The notes below the pieces were generated by a model. That model did not search any database, had not been told where the DNA came from, and was given only the letters and a program-made list of their open reading frames with translations. Of a DNA stretch of 64,000 nucleotides, positions 33,031-42,077 are shown piece after piece. Origin of the DNA: BRHc4a sp049323755 (lineage in GTDB: Bacteria > Bacillota > Desulfotomaculia > Desulfotomaculales > Desulfocucumaceae). Location of the stretch: positions 1 through 64,000 of the forward strand of contig JBMOPE010000006.1 of NCBI GenBank assembly GCA_049323755.1, written 5' to 3'. The position numbers were made by a program, and so were the translations under genes. The number at the start of each line of letters is the position of its first letter. Position 1 is the first letter of the stretch.

Positions 33031-34203
33031 TCATATTTGGCTATCCGCTAATACCTTTCCTACCCTATCCACGGCTTCTTTTATTATTTCCTCCTCCTGC
33101 ACCAGCCCGATCCGGACATACCCCTCACCCCTTGGCCCAAAGGAATTTCCGGGTATGAATATAACCCCCGCCCGTTCCAGCATTTCCAGGCAAAACTCCC
33201 TTGACGACCGGTATCCACTGGGAATGGGGGCCCAAACAAACATAGATGCCTTGGGTTTTGGCACGTGCCAGCCGGCGGCGGCAAAACCGTCCACCAGTAT
33301 ATCCCTGCGCCTCTGGTAGGCTCTGGCGTTTTCCTCCACACAGTCCTGGGGACCTTCCAGCGCAGCTACACCTGCCTCCTGCACCGCGCAAAAAACCCCG
33401 TAGTCCACGTTTGACTTAAGGCGCTGAAGGGCGCGGATTACATCCCTGTTGCCCACCGCAAAGCCTATCCGGCATCCGGCCATATTATAGGTTTTTGACA
33501 GTGAGTAAAACTCTATACCTACATCCTTTGCCCCCTCGACCTCCAGAAAACTCATGGGCTTAAACCCGTCATAACACAGCTCGGAGTAGGCCACATCATG
33601 GCAAACCAGTATATCATACTCTTTTGCGAATTTAACAACTTTTTCGTAAAACTCCCTGTTTGCCACGGCGGCAACAGGATTGTTCGGGTAATTGACCCAT
33701 ATCATCTTTGCTTTACGGGCAACATCCCGGGGTATTTCATCAAGCACAGGCAGAAAGTTGTTTTGCTCAAGAAGAGGCAGGGGATAGAGCTCCCCTCCCG
33801 CAAGTGTTATACCGAAAGAGTATATGGGGTAGCCCGGGTCCGGCACCAGAGCTATATCCCCCGGGTCAAGATAGGCCATGGCTATATGCGCGAGGCCATC
33901 CTGGGAGCCCATGAGGACCAGCACCTCTTCATCCGGGTTAAGGTCAACCCCGAACCTGCGCATGTACCAGCCGGCAACCGCCCTGTATAATTCAGGCTTG
34001 CCAGTAAGCGGATAGCGGTAGTTATCCATCTTGTCCAGGGCACTGTGCAGGGCCTCTACCACATGGGGGGCAGGAGGCCGGTCAGGAGTGCCGACACCCA
34101 GGTTGATAACTTTTATTCCCCTTGCCTCTACTTGTTTTTTCCGGTCTTCCATTTCGTTAAAAATACCGGATTCAAGTCCCTGTAATCGTACAGACAGCCT
34201 CAT
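33031..34203 (-). CDS. dapL: LL-diaminopimelate aminotransferase-type PLP enzyme
   Basis: 390 residues, fold type I aminotransferase. It has the N-terminal RLQGLESGIFNEMEDRK, the PYRYPLTGKPELYRAVA-like substrate segment, WVNYPNNPVAA, and the PLP lysine in FYSLSKTYNMAGCRIGFAVG. DapL converts tetrahydrodipicolinate to LL-diaminopimelate in one step and is the usual route in Desulfotomaculum relatives. A close paralogue with another substrate cannot be excluded. ATG start; a GTCGG/CCGAC hairpin follows the stop (about 32990-33022). Confidence 0.85.
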   Translation of the reverse strand: MRLSVRLQGLESGIFNEMEDRKKQVEARGIKVINLGVGTPDRPPAPHVVEALHSALDKMDNYRYPLTGKPELYRAVAGWYMRRFGVDLNPDEEVLVLMGSQDGLAHIAMAYLDPGDIALVPDPGYPIYSFGITLAGGELYPLPLLEQNNFLPVLDEIPRDVARKAKMIWVNYPNNPVAAVANREFYEKVVKFAKEYDILVCHDVAYSELCYDGFKPMSFLEVEGAKDVGIEFYSLSKTYNMAGCRIGFAVGNRDVIRALQRLKSNVDYGVFCAVQEAGVAALEGPQDCVEENARAYQRRRDILVDGFAAAGWHVPKPKASMFVWAPIPSGYRSSREFCLEMLERAGVIFIPGNSFGPRGEGYVRIGLVQEEEIIKEAVDRVGKVLADSQI

Positions 34204-34238
34204 TGTATTCCCCCCCTGAATCTTAAACTTGATTATAT

Positions 34239-35084
34239 CTAATTCCGGTATCCGGCTTTATTCCTGTTTGAAAAGGCCACTGCCTTTATTCTTTCCACAG
34301 TCTGGTATTGCACTGTGCGGGCTCCAAGCACGTTGTGCTTCCTGTTTTCCATGCCGTGATAATCCGACCCTCCTGTTGCCAACAAACAGTATTGTTCACA
34401 CACTTTAAGATAGTGTTTTTCCATCTCAGGTGTATGCCCCGGGTGGTGAACCTCTATACCGGCCAGTCCTTCAGGTAAAAGAGCGGCTATAAGCTCGTCG
34501 GATTGGCACAGTCCGGGGTGGGCCAAAACAGGAACCCCACCGGACTGAATTATTATGCCAACCGCCTGTGCCGGCGTACATTTTACCCTGGGCTCGAATC
34601 CCGGCTTCCCTTCCCCTATATAGCGGTCAAAGGCCTCCTCCATAGATAGCACCATACCCGTCTCCACCATAGCCCTGGCTATATGAGGTCTTCCCACAGA
34701 TCCGGACCCGGCGATTTCCAGAACCCTCTCCCGGGTAATGGGAAATCCCAGCCTATTAAGCCTTTTAATAATCTTATTCACCCTGTCCCGCCTTGTCTGA
34801 CGGAAATATGTAAGACTCTTCAGGAGTAACCTGTCTTCCAGGTCAATCATGTATCCCAGTATATGAATTTCCTTACCGCCATAGTCCGTGCCCAGCTCAA
34901 TGCCGGGAATAACCTCTATATTTCTCCGGTTACCCTCTTCCATCGCCGGCTGAATACCTTCCAGTGTATCATGGTCTGCAATGGCCAAAGCGGAAAGACC
35001 TACGGTAAACGCCCGGGCTACAACCTCTTCAGGACTGTCCGTACCGTCAGATGCGGTGGTATGAACATGTAAGTCAGCCAGCAT
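34239..35084 (-). CDS. PHP-domain phosphoesterase (RNase AM / YciV-like)
   Basis: 281 residues. Metal ligands are in the PHP motifs DLHVHTTASDGT (H6 and H8), AIADHDTLEG, GIELGTDY and VPVLAHPG. Homologues hydrolyse 3',5'-nucleoside bisphosphates or trim RNA 5' ends; the exact substrate is not readable from sequence. It lies 35 bases upstream of dapL on the same strand, so the two may be co-transcribed. Confidence 0.85.
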   Translation of the reverse strand: MLADLHVHTTASDGTDSPEEVVARAFTVGLSALAIADHDTLEGIQPAMEEGNRRNIEVIPGIELGTDYGGKEIHILGYMIDLEDRLLLKSLTYFRQTRRDRVNKIIKRLNRLGFPITRERVLEIAGSGSVGRPHIARAMVETGMVLSMEEAFDRYIGEGKPGFEPRVKCTPAQAVGIIIQSGGVPVLAHPGLCQSDELIAALLPEGLAGIEVHHPGHTPEMEKHYLKVCEQYCLLATGGSDYHGMENRKHNVLGARTVQYQTVERIKAVAFSNRNKAGYRN

Positions 35085-35231
35085 AGAACACCTTCTCCTT
35101 AACGATATTACCTTTTCGACGATCTAAATCCCTATTCCTCTTATTCTACCCCGAAATAAAGCTAGCGGGCACTCGACACATTGAACAAATTTGCCATCGG
35201 GCCGCCAGGTAACTGATGCTTTAATCAAGAC

Positions 35232-35249
35232 ATGTATGATTTCATACAT
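35232..35249. promoter_or_regulatory. 18-bp palindrome in a divergent promoter region
   Basis: ATGTATGA and its exact complement flank two bases, midway between the divergent PHP and phosphohexomutase genes. It is a possible operator. The remainder of 35085-35393 holds no gene; a weak AAACCC/GGGTTT hairpin lies at 35268-35287. Confidence 0.4.
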
Positions 35250-35311
35250 TATCCTGTAAAATAAAAAACCCGGCGCTTACGGGGTTTACCAAAAAATTGT
35301 ATAAAAGTGAG

Positions 35312-35340
35312 TTGCTAAATCTTAAAATATAAAGTATATT
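35312..35340 (+). promoter_or_regulatory. sigma-A-like promoter of the phosphohexomutase gene
   Basis: TTGCTA (35312-35317), a 17-base spacer and TATATT (35335-35340) lie 53 bases before the ATG. Confidence 0.5.
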
Positions 35341-35393
35341 ACAGCCATAATCTGGATAAAAGTTGTAATATTGAAATAGACAGGAGGGCGAAC

Positions 35394-36773
35394 ATGAAGG
35401 TCAATCCGAATATATTCAGGGAATATGATGTGCGGGGTGTTGCTGACCGTGACCTTACTGACGAGACCGTAAGACTATTGGGTAAGGCCTTTGGGACAAT
35501 GACCGGAAGACAGGGACTAAAGGATGTTCTTGTGGGGATGGACAACAGGTACAGCTCACCCAGGCTTAAGCAGGCACTTACAGAGGGCCTTATATCCACC
35601 GGCTGCAACGTTAAAGATCTGGGCACCCTGGTAACCCCCATTCTGTATTATTCCAGAATACTATATAACACCGAGGCTGCCGTTATGATAACGGGAAGCC
35701 ACAACCCATCAGAAGACAACGGCTTTAAAATGGCCCTTGGCCCTGCAACCATATACGGAGAGCAAATTCAGAGCTTGCGCCGGCTAATAGAGGCGGGAGA
35801 TTTCATAGAGGGCCAGGGTGAAGTAACCTCTGCCGACCCCGTACCTGCTTACATGTCTATGATTAGAGAAAAGATAAAACTGGGGCCACGAAAATTAAAA
35901 GTTGCCGTAGACTGCGGCAACGGTACGGCTTCCTTCTTTGCCGTTGATATTATTTCATCACTGGGCTGCCAGGTACTTGAGCTCTATTGCGAGCCGGACC
36001 CTTCTTTTCCTAACCACCACCCGGACCCTGTGAAAAGAAAAAACCTTACCGACCTAATAAAGCTTGTCCTGGAAGAGGGGGCAGACCTGGGCCTAGCCTA
36101 TGACGGAGACGCAGATCGTATAGGAGTGGTTGACGATAAGGGCAATGTTATTTGGGGCGACCAATTCATGGCCATCTTTTGGAAAGAGGTACTGCAAAAA
36201 CATCCCGGAGCACCGGCTATAATAGAGGTAAAATGCTCTCAGGCGCTGGTGGATGAAGTAACCCGCCTGGGGGGAAAACCTGTATTTTACAGGACAGGGC
36301 ACTCTCTCATCAAGGCCAAGATGAAAGAGCTGAACGCTCCCTTTACAGGTGAGATGTCCGGGCACATTTTTTTCGCGGATGAGTTCTACGGCTTTGACGA
36401 TGCCTTTTACGCTTCCGGCAGGCTCTTAAGACTTCTGTCAAATACCGACGAGCCTCTATCCGCAATGATAGAGCAGCTTCCCAAATACTACTCCACGGCA
36501 GAGACAAGAATTAGCTGCCCTGATGAAGAAAAATTCAAAGTGGTTGAAAAGCTTCAGGATGACTTTAAAAATACACACGAGGTTATCGATGTGGATGGCG
36601 TAAGGGTACTTTTCGGGGATGGGTGGGGCCTGGTAAGGGCCTCCAACACCCAGCCTGTTCTGGTAGCCAGGTGCGAAGCAAAAACACCCGACAGACTTAA
36701 GGAAATTGCAGGAATAATGCAGGACGCCATGGAGAAATTTCCCCAGGTGTCAAAATTTGAGTGGGAATACTAA
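35394..36773 (+). CDS. phosphomannomutase/phosphoglucomutase
   Basis: 459 residues, alpha-D-phosphohexomutase family. The four sites are present: the phosphoserine loop ITGSHNPSEDNGFKM, the magnesium loop YDGDADRIGVVD, the sugar-binding GEMSGHIFF and the phosphate-binding RASNTQPVLVARCE. The AlgC-type organisation suggests dual mannose/glucose 1-/6-phosphate activity for polysaccharide precursors. ATG start with AGGAGGGCG 5-6 bases upstream. Monocistronic. Confidence 0.93.
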   Translation: MKVNPNIFREYDVRGVADRDLTDETVRLLGKAFGTMTGRQGLKDVLVGMDNRYSSPRLKQALTEGLISTGCNVKDLGTLVTPILYYSRILYNTEAAVMITGSHNPSEDNGFKMALGPATIYGEQIQSLRRLIEAGDFIEGQGEVTSADPVPAYMSMIREKIKLGPRKLKVAVDCGNGTASFFAVDIISSLGCQVLELYCEPDPSFPNHHPDPVKRKNLTDLIKLVLEEGADLGLAYDGDADRIGVVDDKGNVIWGDQFMAIFWKEVLQKHPGAPAIIEVKCSQALVDEVTRLGGKPVFYRTGHSLIKAKMKELNAPFTGEMSGHIFFADEFYGFDDAFYASGRLLRLLSNTDEPLSAMIEQLPKYYSTAETRISCPDEEKFKVVEKLQDDFKNTHEVIDVDGVRVLFGDGWGLVRASNTQPVLVARCEAKTPDRLKEIAGIMQDAMEKFPQVSKFEWEY

Positions 36774-36873
36774 ATACAGAAATACAAGCTTGCTTTTCAG
36801 ATTTTAATGATACAATATTCCTGTGGACTTGGGGCCATACCCCCCGGAGTATATTAAGCGGGAGGCTGCTTTA

Positions 36874-37152
36874 ATGAACCAGGAGAAACAGCTTGAGGAA
36901 GAACTTAAATCATTAAACGATATATTAAGAAAAGAGTCCGTGACGGGATATGTACAGTACCACAATGACCTGCCGGACTCCAGGTATCGTGGTTTCTGGT
37001 ACTCTAACCCGGCATCCCGGGGCTTTTTGGGGAAAAGATACATAGAAGCAAGGGAAGCGCTGGATGTTCTAGTCGAATCTGTAAAACTTGTGAACAATAG
37101 CGGTAATATAAAGAAAAGCTGGTATGAAAAAATAAAAAGCTTTTTTAAGTGA
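36874..37152 (+). CDS. small hypothetical protein
   Basis: 92 residues from ATG 36874, which has GGGAGG 8 bases upstream. The N-terminus is a helix (EKQLEEELKSLNDILRKES), followed by an aromatic-rich stretch (VQYHNDLPDSRYRGFWYSN) and a basic end. A GTG at 36823 would add 17 residues (GPYPPEYIKREAAL) that look coding, but a TACAAT box at 36811-36816 suggests transcription starts near there. The family is not recognised. Confidence 0.6.
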   Translation: MNQEKQLEEELKSLNDILRKESVTGYVQYHNDLPDSRYRGFWYSNPASRGFLGKRYIEAREALDVLVESVKLVNNSGNIKKSWYEKIKSFFK

Positions 37153-37167
37153 ACTCATAAAAAAATG

Positions 37168-37201
37168 AGGGGCTGTTGAACCAATAAGGTTAATGGCCCC
37201 T
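37168..37201 (+). terminator. Rho-independent terminator
   Basis: AGGGGC (37168-37173) pairs with GCCCCT (37196-37201), with an inner AACC/GGTT, followed by TTATTTCTTT. Confidence 0.7.
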
Positions 37202-37383
37202 TTATTTCTTTGCAAAACGCAGGTTAGCTTTTTAATGACATTAACTTAACTTTGCAAAAAATAGAGGAATAATCTAATAATGGCAGAAAATATATAACAT
37301 TATTAAAATTTGTCGTGGTTAATCCCGATAATAACACCTGGAAGCCACCAAATCTGGCCCGTAAAAGAAAGGGGGACCCGGAA

Positions 37384-39927
37384 ATGGATCTAAAGGAAAA
37401 GTTCCGGGGTATAGCTGACAGCCACCAAAAACTTCTCATGGAGTACGAGGAGGCAGTTAAAGAATACTGCTCATCCGACACCGTTAATGAAAACATATCA
37501 CTAAAAAACACCATCGAAAAATATAAATTTCACATTAAAGATCTTGAACAGAATTACCGGAGAGCAGAGGAAGAAAACCAGAGGCTTCGTTTCGCCCTAA
37601 AAGAACAAATACTGGATGAAAAGCTAAACATACTTAAAATATCAAGTAAAAAAATTGAAACCTATTTTGAAAGAGAATCCTCGAAATATAACAACAGTCT
37701 TACCGAGGCGGAAGAAAGAGCTAAAAAGGAGCTAGACCGGTTAATAGCTCTGGCAGCCAGCAGTATGACCGCTAACAGGGGTAAATTTGTTGAAAAATTA
37801 AAAGAACTGACTGCAGAAATGCACGAAACAATAAACACGCAAAGGCAAATGTATGACAGCGAAAAAAAGATTATACTGGATGATTTAAAAGCAAGAATGG
37901 ACAGCTTCGCCTCGGAAGAAATAAGCGAGGAATTAATGCAAAAACGTATCAGGCAGAATGAAATTGAACTAAAAATAGGACTCAACTGGGTCAACAAAAT
38001 AGGTATACTTCTAATCCTTCTGGGAGTAGGGGCTGCCGCGAAGTACACCTATACAACCTGGTTCAACGACTACATGAAGGGCATCTTTTTCTTTCTTCTT
38101 GGCGGTCTGCTGCTGGCAGGAGGAGAATTTTTCTACCGTAAAACCAGGGGAGTATTCGCCACCGGGCTCCTTGGCGGCGGAATATCGGTATTGTATGGTG
38201 CCATTTTCTACAGCTATTTTTTGCTAAAGATTATCTCCATGAACACCGGCCTTTTACTTTCCGTCCTGGTGACACTACTTGCCGTTGCGCTGTCCGTAAG
38301 ATATCATTCAAGAACGGTATGCTCCCTGGGGCTGGCAGGCGGATACCTCCCATTTTTTTCGTATGTTATAGCCTTCAGCCTTAAGGGAAATGATTTTTAT
38401 GCTGCTATGGGCTACCTTTTCCTGTTAAATCTTTCTGTACTTCTTGTTTCCCTGTGGAAGAGATGGGCTGTGGTAAGCTGCATAAGTTTTGTGCTAAATG
38501 TCCCATCCCTTTTATACCTAGTCTATAACGCCCCCGGCGTTAACTTATGCATACTATACTCGGCTGTCACCTTTTCCATGTACCTCCTGATTACCCTGGC
38601 CTATCCATTTAAGCATAAAATTGCTTTACAGGTACAGGATATTGTCCTTCTCGGTCTCAACACCTTTATAAGCTGCCTGGTAATATACGGCCTGTTTGAA
38701 AAAGCCGGGATGACAATGTACAGAGGCCTCCTGGCACTGTTATTCTGCCTTGTTTACGCCGCTCTGGGATACTATGTAGGCAAGATGAACAGGGAGGAAA
38801 AGGGGACTGTTATATTGTTCTATGCCACTTCCCTTACATTTGCCGTTTTGATGGTTCCCTTCCAATTCGGTATAAAATGGATGTCCATGGGATGGCTGCT
38901 TGAAGGAACAATACTTATTATCTGCGGTTTAAAAAACAAGTTGAAAAACATGGAGCTTTCAGGGTGGGGAATATTCATACTTTGCCTGGCGGCTTTTTAC
39001 CTTCACGACTTCGTGGCCTCAGTAGCATCTCCAGGTCAAATTAAATACTTTGACCTGAGATACTTATCAGTTATAGCCGGACTGCTGGCTGTCATGTTCA
39101 CATACCTTACATCCGCCGAAAAAGGGTCTGTACCAAAGTATGGACCACAATGGGAAGGTATTCGTTTTCTTAAGTACTTTACACTGGCAAACCTGTGGAT
39201 ATACCTGCTCTACACCGGTACCAGGCTCTATGACCTGTGGATGCCCTTCGACAGCCATAAAGACTTTTACAAATTGATACTAGTAGCGTTCATATCCGTC
39301 GGACTGGGGTATGCACTGCCTAAAATCCCTATACTTTACGACAGAGTCGTAAAGTATTTCGGTGTTGCTCTCTATTTGCTTGGAGATATTATCTGCCTGT
39401 ATATCACAATGTTTATAACTATATTAAAGCCTGTTTATGCCCATAATACCCCTTACGATTATTTTTCACTGGGTCTATTGATTGCCTATAACCTATTCGT
39501 TATGTTAAGCGTAAGGGAACTCATATTATTGCTTGTAAGACAAAAAAACTGGAGTCTTGAATGGTTCCCACTTTTAATGAGCCTTTATCTGCTCGGAAAT
39601 ATATCCGCCATACTTATAGTGCAGTTCAGACTGGGTGGTAACCTGCTATACGGAGATCTATTCCTGCTTATTGCCGCCATTAGCTTCATTCTTTACGGCT
39701 TCAGAAATAAATTCACCTATATAAGGAGGTTTGGACTGGGTTTATCCCTTTTCACAACCACAAAGTTATTCCTGTTTGATTTATCCTATATGAATACCAT
39801 TCGTAAAATACTTGCTTATTTTTGTTTCGGTCTGATTCTGCTTGGAATTTCTTACATATACCAAAAGCTTGAAAAAAACATGAATCAACAAAATTCAGGG
39901 GGAAACGGACTTGCAGAAAAAATATAA
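37384..39927 (+). CDS. DUF2339 polytopic membrane protein
   Basis: About 847 residues from ATG 37384, with AAAGGGGGA upstream. The first ~190 residues are soluble coiled-coil (LEQNYRRAEEENQRLRFALK), then more than twenty hydrophobic segments starting at WVNKIGILLILLGVGAAAKY. This is the layout of DUF2339 proteins, whose function is unknown; the long coil could sense or tether an internal partner. It overlaps the next gene by 17 bases. Confidence 0.85.
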   Translation: MDLKEKFRGIADSHQKLLMEYEEAVKEYCSSDTVNENISLKNTIEKYKFHIKDLEQNYRRAEEENQRLRFALKEQILDEKLNILKISSKKIETYFERESSKYNNSLTEAEERAKKELDRLIALAASSMTANRGKFVEKLKELTAEMHETINTQRQMYDSEKKIILDDLKARMDSFASEEISEELMQKRIRQNEIELKIGLNWVNKIGILLILLGVGAAAKYTYTTWFNDYMKGIFFFLLGGLLLAGGEFFYRKTRGVFATGLLGGGISVLYGAIFYSYFLLKIISMNTGLLLSVLVTLLAVALSVRYHSRTVCSLGLAGGYLPFFSYVIAFSLKGNDFYAAMGYLFLLNLSVLLVSLWKRWAVVSCISFVLNVPSLLYLVYNAPGVNLCILYSAVTFSMYLLITLAYPFKHKIALQVQDIVLLGLNTFISCLVIYGLFEKAGMTMYRGLLALLFCLVYAALGYYVGKMNREEKGTVILFYATSLTFAVLMVPFQFGIKWMSMGWLLEGTILIICGLKNKLKNMELSGWGIFILCLAAFYLHDFVASVASPGQIKYFDLRYLSVIAGLLAVMFTYLTSAEKGSVPKYGPQWEGIRFLKYFTLANLWIYLLYTGTRLYDLWMPFDSHKDFYKLILVAFISVGLGYALPKIPILYDRVVKYFGVALYLLGDIICLYITMFITILKPVYAHNTPYDYFSLGLLIAYNLFVMLSVRELILLLVRQKNWSLEWFPLLMSLYLLGNISAILIVQFRLGGNLLYGDLFLLIAAISFILYGFRNKFTYIRRFGLGLSLFTTTKLFLFDLSYMNTIRKILAYFCFGLILLGISYIYQKLEKNMNQQNSGGNGLAEKI

Positions 39928-41164
39928 ACTACTGGTTCTAACCCTGTCACTGGCCCTGCTGATAACCGGATTAGCCCAAACAGCTTCTGCCAATGCAGCA
40001 CTTAAAAGTTGGAGTTACTATAAAGAAATAACCACTGAGGGTAAGGACAAATACAAGTACTTTTATGCCGACAATGATATATACAGTCAATCGTCTCAGG
40101 ACCTCTCCGACCTCCGCATAACCGACGGAAAAGGGAATATTATACCCTATTATCTTGTAAACGGCTGGTCCGGCAAAACCAAAAAAAACACCTTTTATAA
40201 TTCGGAGGTAACCGCCAGGGTAAACGCGGATAACGATACCATAACCGATTTCAAGGTTATACCCTTATATAAGAACGAAGACATCTCAGGAAACGCAGTT
40301 CTTTTATCACTGCCCAGGGGGGATTTTTACAGGAATATAGAGATTTACGGCAGCTATGACGGTAAAAGGTGGGATCATATCAGAAATGACAGGATATACA
40401 GTGTCGAGGGTATAGAAAAGAATAAAATTGACCTTGGCGGGGCAAAAAAATACGGATATTACAGAATAAAACTGCTTGATAACCTGGACTATATTTACAT
40501 AGACGGGTTAAAGCTGGAACACTGCGCCGTCGAAACGCAGTTCAACACCTTTCAAAAAACAGCTAGCCTCCCCTACGAAATAAACAGCAGCAATGGTTAT
40601 ACTACTATAACCCTGCACAATGAAGATAAATTAAGGGTAAAAAGCATAACACTGGATACAGAGGGGAATTTTAAAAGGCAATTCGAGGTCAATATCAAAG
40701 AAAGCGATTTTCCAACCCGTATATTTACAGGGGAAATCTATAATCTTCAGTTTCGTGACTTAAACGTTTCGCAAACAAATATAGATTTTTCCGGAAGGCC
40801 GATATCAGCAAACCAGTTTTTCGTTAAAATAAACGACCGGGATGATCGCCCCCTAAAAATAAAATCTATAATGATAGAGTATTACGTGGATAAAGTAGTA
40901 TTTGAGGAATCAGACAGCCCCCCTTACCGGGTTTATTTCGGTAATCCCCAGGCAACAAAGCCCGGCTACGAAATAGAGCTGTTAAAGGAGCACGTGGAGA
41001 AGGAAAAACAGAACCTGTGCCAGTTGGGCGCAGCTATAACAAACAGCCAGGAGGAAACCAGGCAGCCGCCATTTAAACTGGAATATGTTTTTAACACCGT
41101 TGTAGGAATTGTTTCATTGCTGCTTGTTATAATGCTGGCGAGGAAGCTGAACGCAAAATATTAA
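39911..41164 (+). CDS. DUF3999-like secreted/membrane protein
   Basis: 417 residues from a TTG with AGGGGGAAA upstream. It has a signal peptide (about 1-28, ending TASANA), a beta-rich extracytoplasmic domain (YYKEITTEGKDKYKYFYAD; LRITDGKGNIIPYYLVNG) and a C-terminal membrane anchor (VVGIVSLLLVIMLARKL). DUF3999 proteins are commonly encoded next to DUF2339 proteins, and the 17-base overlap implies a functional pair, perhaps an envelope complex. The role is unknown. Confidence 0.8.
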   Translation: MQKKYKLLVLTLSLALLITGLAQTASANAALKSWSYYKEITTEGKDKYKYFYADNDIYSQSSQDLSDLRITDGKGNIIPYYLVNGWSGKTKKNTFYNSEVTARVNADNDTITDFKVIPLYKNEDISGNAVLLSLPRGDFYRNIEIYGSYDGKRWDHIRNDRIYSVEGIEKNKIDLGGAKKYGYYRIKLLDNLDYIYIDGLKLEHCAVETQFNTFQKTASLPYEINSSNGYTTITLHNEDKLRVKSITLDTEGNFKRQFEVNIKESDFPTRIFTGEIYNLQFRDLNVSQTNIDFSGRPISANQFFVKINDRDDRPLKIKSIMIEYYVDKVVFEESDSPPYRVYFGNPQATKPGYEIELLKEHVEKEKQNLCQLGAAITNSQEETRQPPFKLEYVFNTVVGIVSLLLVIMLARKLNAKY

Positions 41165-41199
41165 AATGGTATTTAAAATCATATTATGCAACCCTGTTA

Positions 41200-41526
41200 T
41201 TAAAACTGTTTTCTGTAATACCTAGACTCGGCAAAACCCACAAGACTCCCTAGCACAGCTGACATTCCAACGATAATTAGGGCTGAAACCGGTTCTTTCT
41301 GCAGAACCAAGATTATTATAGGAATCCCTAAAATTTCACCAATAACAAGGCCTTTTAACCATGAGACTATATTTATATTAATGTGAAAGATTATAAAGCT
41401 GGTAATAACCCAGTGAAAAAATGCCGAGGCATTTGAATACCAGTCAAGTCCCTGTACCAACATTGGGATAATATCGATTATGCCGACAACTACCCCGATA
41501 AACAGTGAGTATATAAACCGGTTCAC
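41200..41526 (-). CDS. small polytopic membrane protein, unknown
   Basis: 108 residues from GTG, with GGAGG 7 bases upstream. About three or four hydrophobic segments are visible (IYSLFIGVVVGIIDIIPMLV, HWVITSFIIFHINI, LVIGEILGIPIIILVL, ALIIVGMSAVLGSLVG) with a basic tail. It lies 52 bases downstream of the LexA-boxed gene on the same strand and is probably in the same transcript. The family is not recognised. Confidence 0.65.
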   Translation of the reverse strand: MNRFIYSLFIGVVVGIIDIIPMLVQGLDWYSNASAFFHWVITSFIIFHININIVSWLKGLVIGEILGIPIIILVLQKEPVSALIIVGMSAVLGSLVGFAESRYYRKQF

Positions 41527-41578
41527 TTTACTTCCTCCGTTTAAATCGCATTTTCCAGTGAGATCAAAATTTTCTGGG

Positions 41579-41851
41579 CTATAGTATTACCCTTGCCACC
41601 TGAGCCACCAGGTAAAATAAAGTAAACCCGCATATACCATATCCTAAAACCTTATCGGATAATGTGTCTTCCTTTTCCAAGTACCCCGTCACAGCCTCAG
41701 CAAGGGACCCACCCGAAAGAGTATCGACAGTTGTTCGGGTATTCGCGCTTTTTGTTTTCCCTGTTGATGACCGGGACGGGAAGTTTACGCTATCCCAGGA
41801 GTCGGAATAGGGTCCCAATTTTATTTTTCCCGCCAGTTGAGCTGTTGTCAT
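41579..41851 (-). CDS. putative SOS-regulated small single-span membrane protein
   Basis: 90 residues from ATG 41851, with GGGGAG 8 bases upstream. The N-terminal ~65 residues are hydrophilic and rich in Ser/Thr (MTTAQLAGKIKLGPYSDSWD; SRSSTGKTKSANTRTTVD). A single C-terminal hydrophobic segment follows (GYGICGFTLFYLVAQVARVIL). No known family. It is driven by a consensus sigma-A promoter overlapped by LexA/DinR-like boxes, so induction by DNA damage is the obvious prediction. By analogy only, SOS-induced small membrane proteins such as YneA, SidA or TisB act on division or membrane potential. Confidence 0.65.
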   Translation of the reverse strand: MTTAQLAGKIKLGPYSDSWDSVNFPSRSSTGKTKSANTRTTVDTLSGGSLAEAVTGYLEKEDTLSDKVLGYGICGFTLFYLVAQVARVIL

Positions 41852-41903
41852 GTTAGAATCTCCCCTATCAATCATATAGTTAATTTATAAAAGAATACTA
41901 ATG

Positions 41904-41931
41904 GAACATTTGTTCTCCGAACTTTTGTTTC
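41904..41931 (-). promoter_or_regulatory. tandem LexA/DinR-type operator boxes
   Basis: GAACATTTGTTC (41904-41915) is a perfect GAAC-N4-GTTC palindrome. CGAACTTTTGTTTC (41918-41931) is a second near-consensus box. Both lie just downstream of the -10 box of the promoter at 41932-41960, where bound LexA would block transcription. Confidence 0.75.
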
Positions 41932-41960
41932 ATTATAATCTTATGTTTCCATATTGTCAA
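41932..41960 (-). promoter_or_regulatory. consensus sigma-A promoter
   Basis: On the minus strand: TTGACA (41960-41955), exactly 17 bases, TATAAT (41937-41932). Transcription would run through the LexA boxes into the gene starting at 41851. Confidence 0.85.
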
Positions 41961-42077
41961 TCACTCTTACAAATTTTTTTGGTTTTATAAACAACTCAAA
42001 TGCAATGTTCCGCTACGGGAGGAAGCTAGTAAGTTCCCGTCGAATTCTTATTATCAATGCAATCGGGGGGTATTAAG

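Noticed and set aside
37166..37206. GGGGCTGTTGA as an end of another MITE copy
   Set aside because: It matches the first 11 bases of the 46-kb MITE end, but pairs with GGCCCCT 20 bases away and is followed by a T-run, so a simple terminator explains it.
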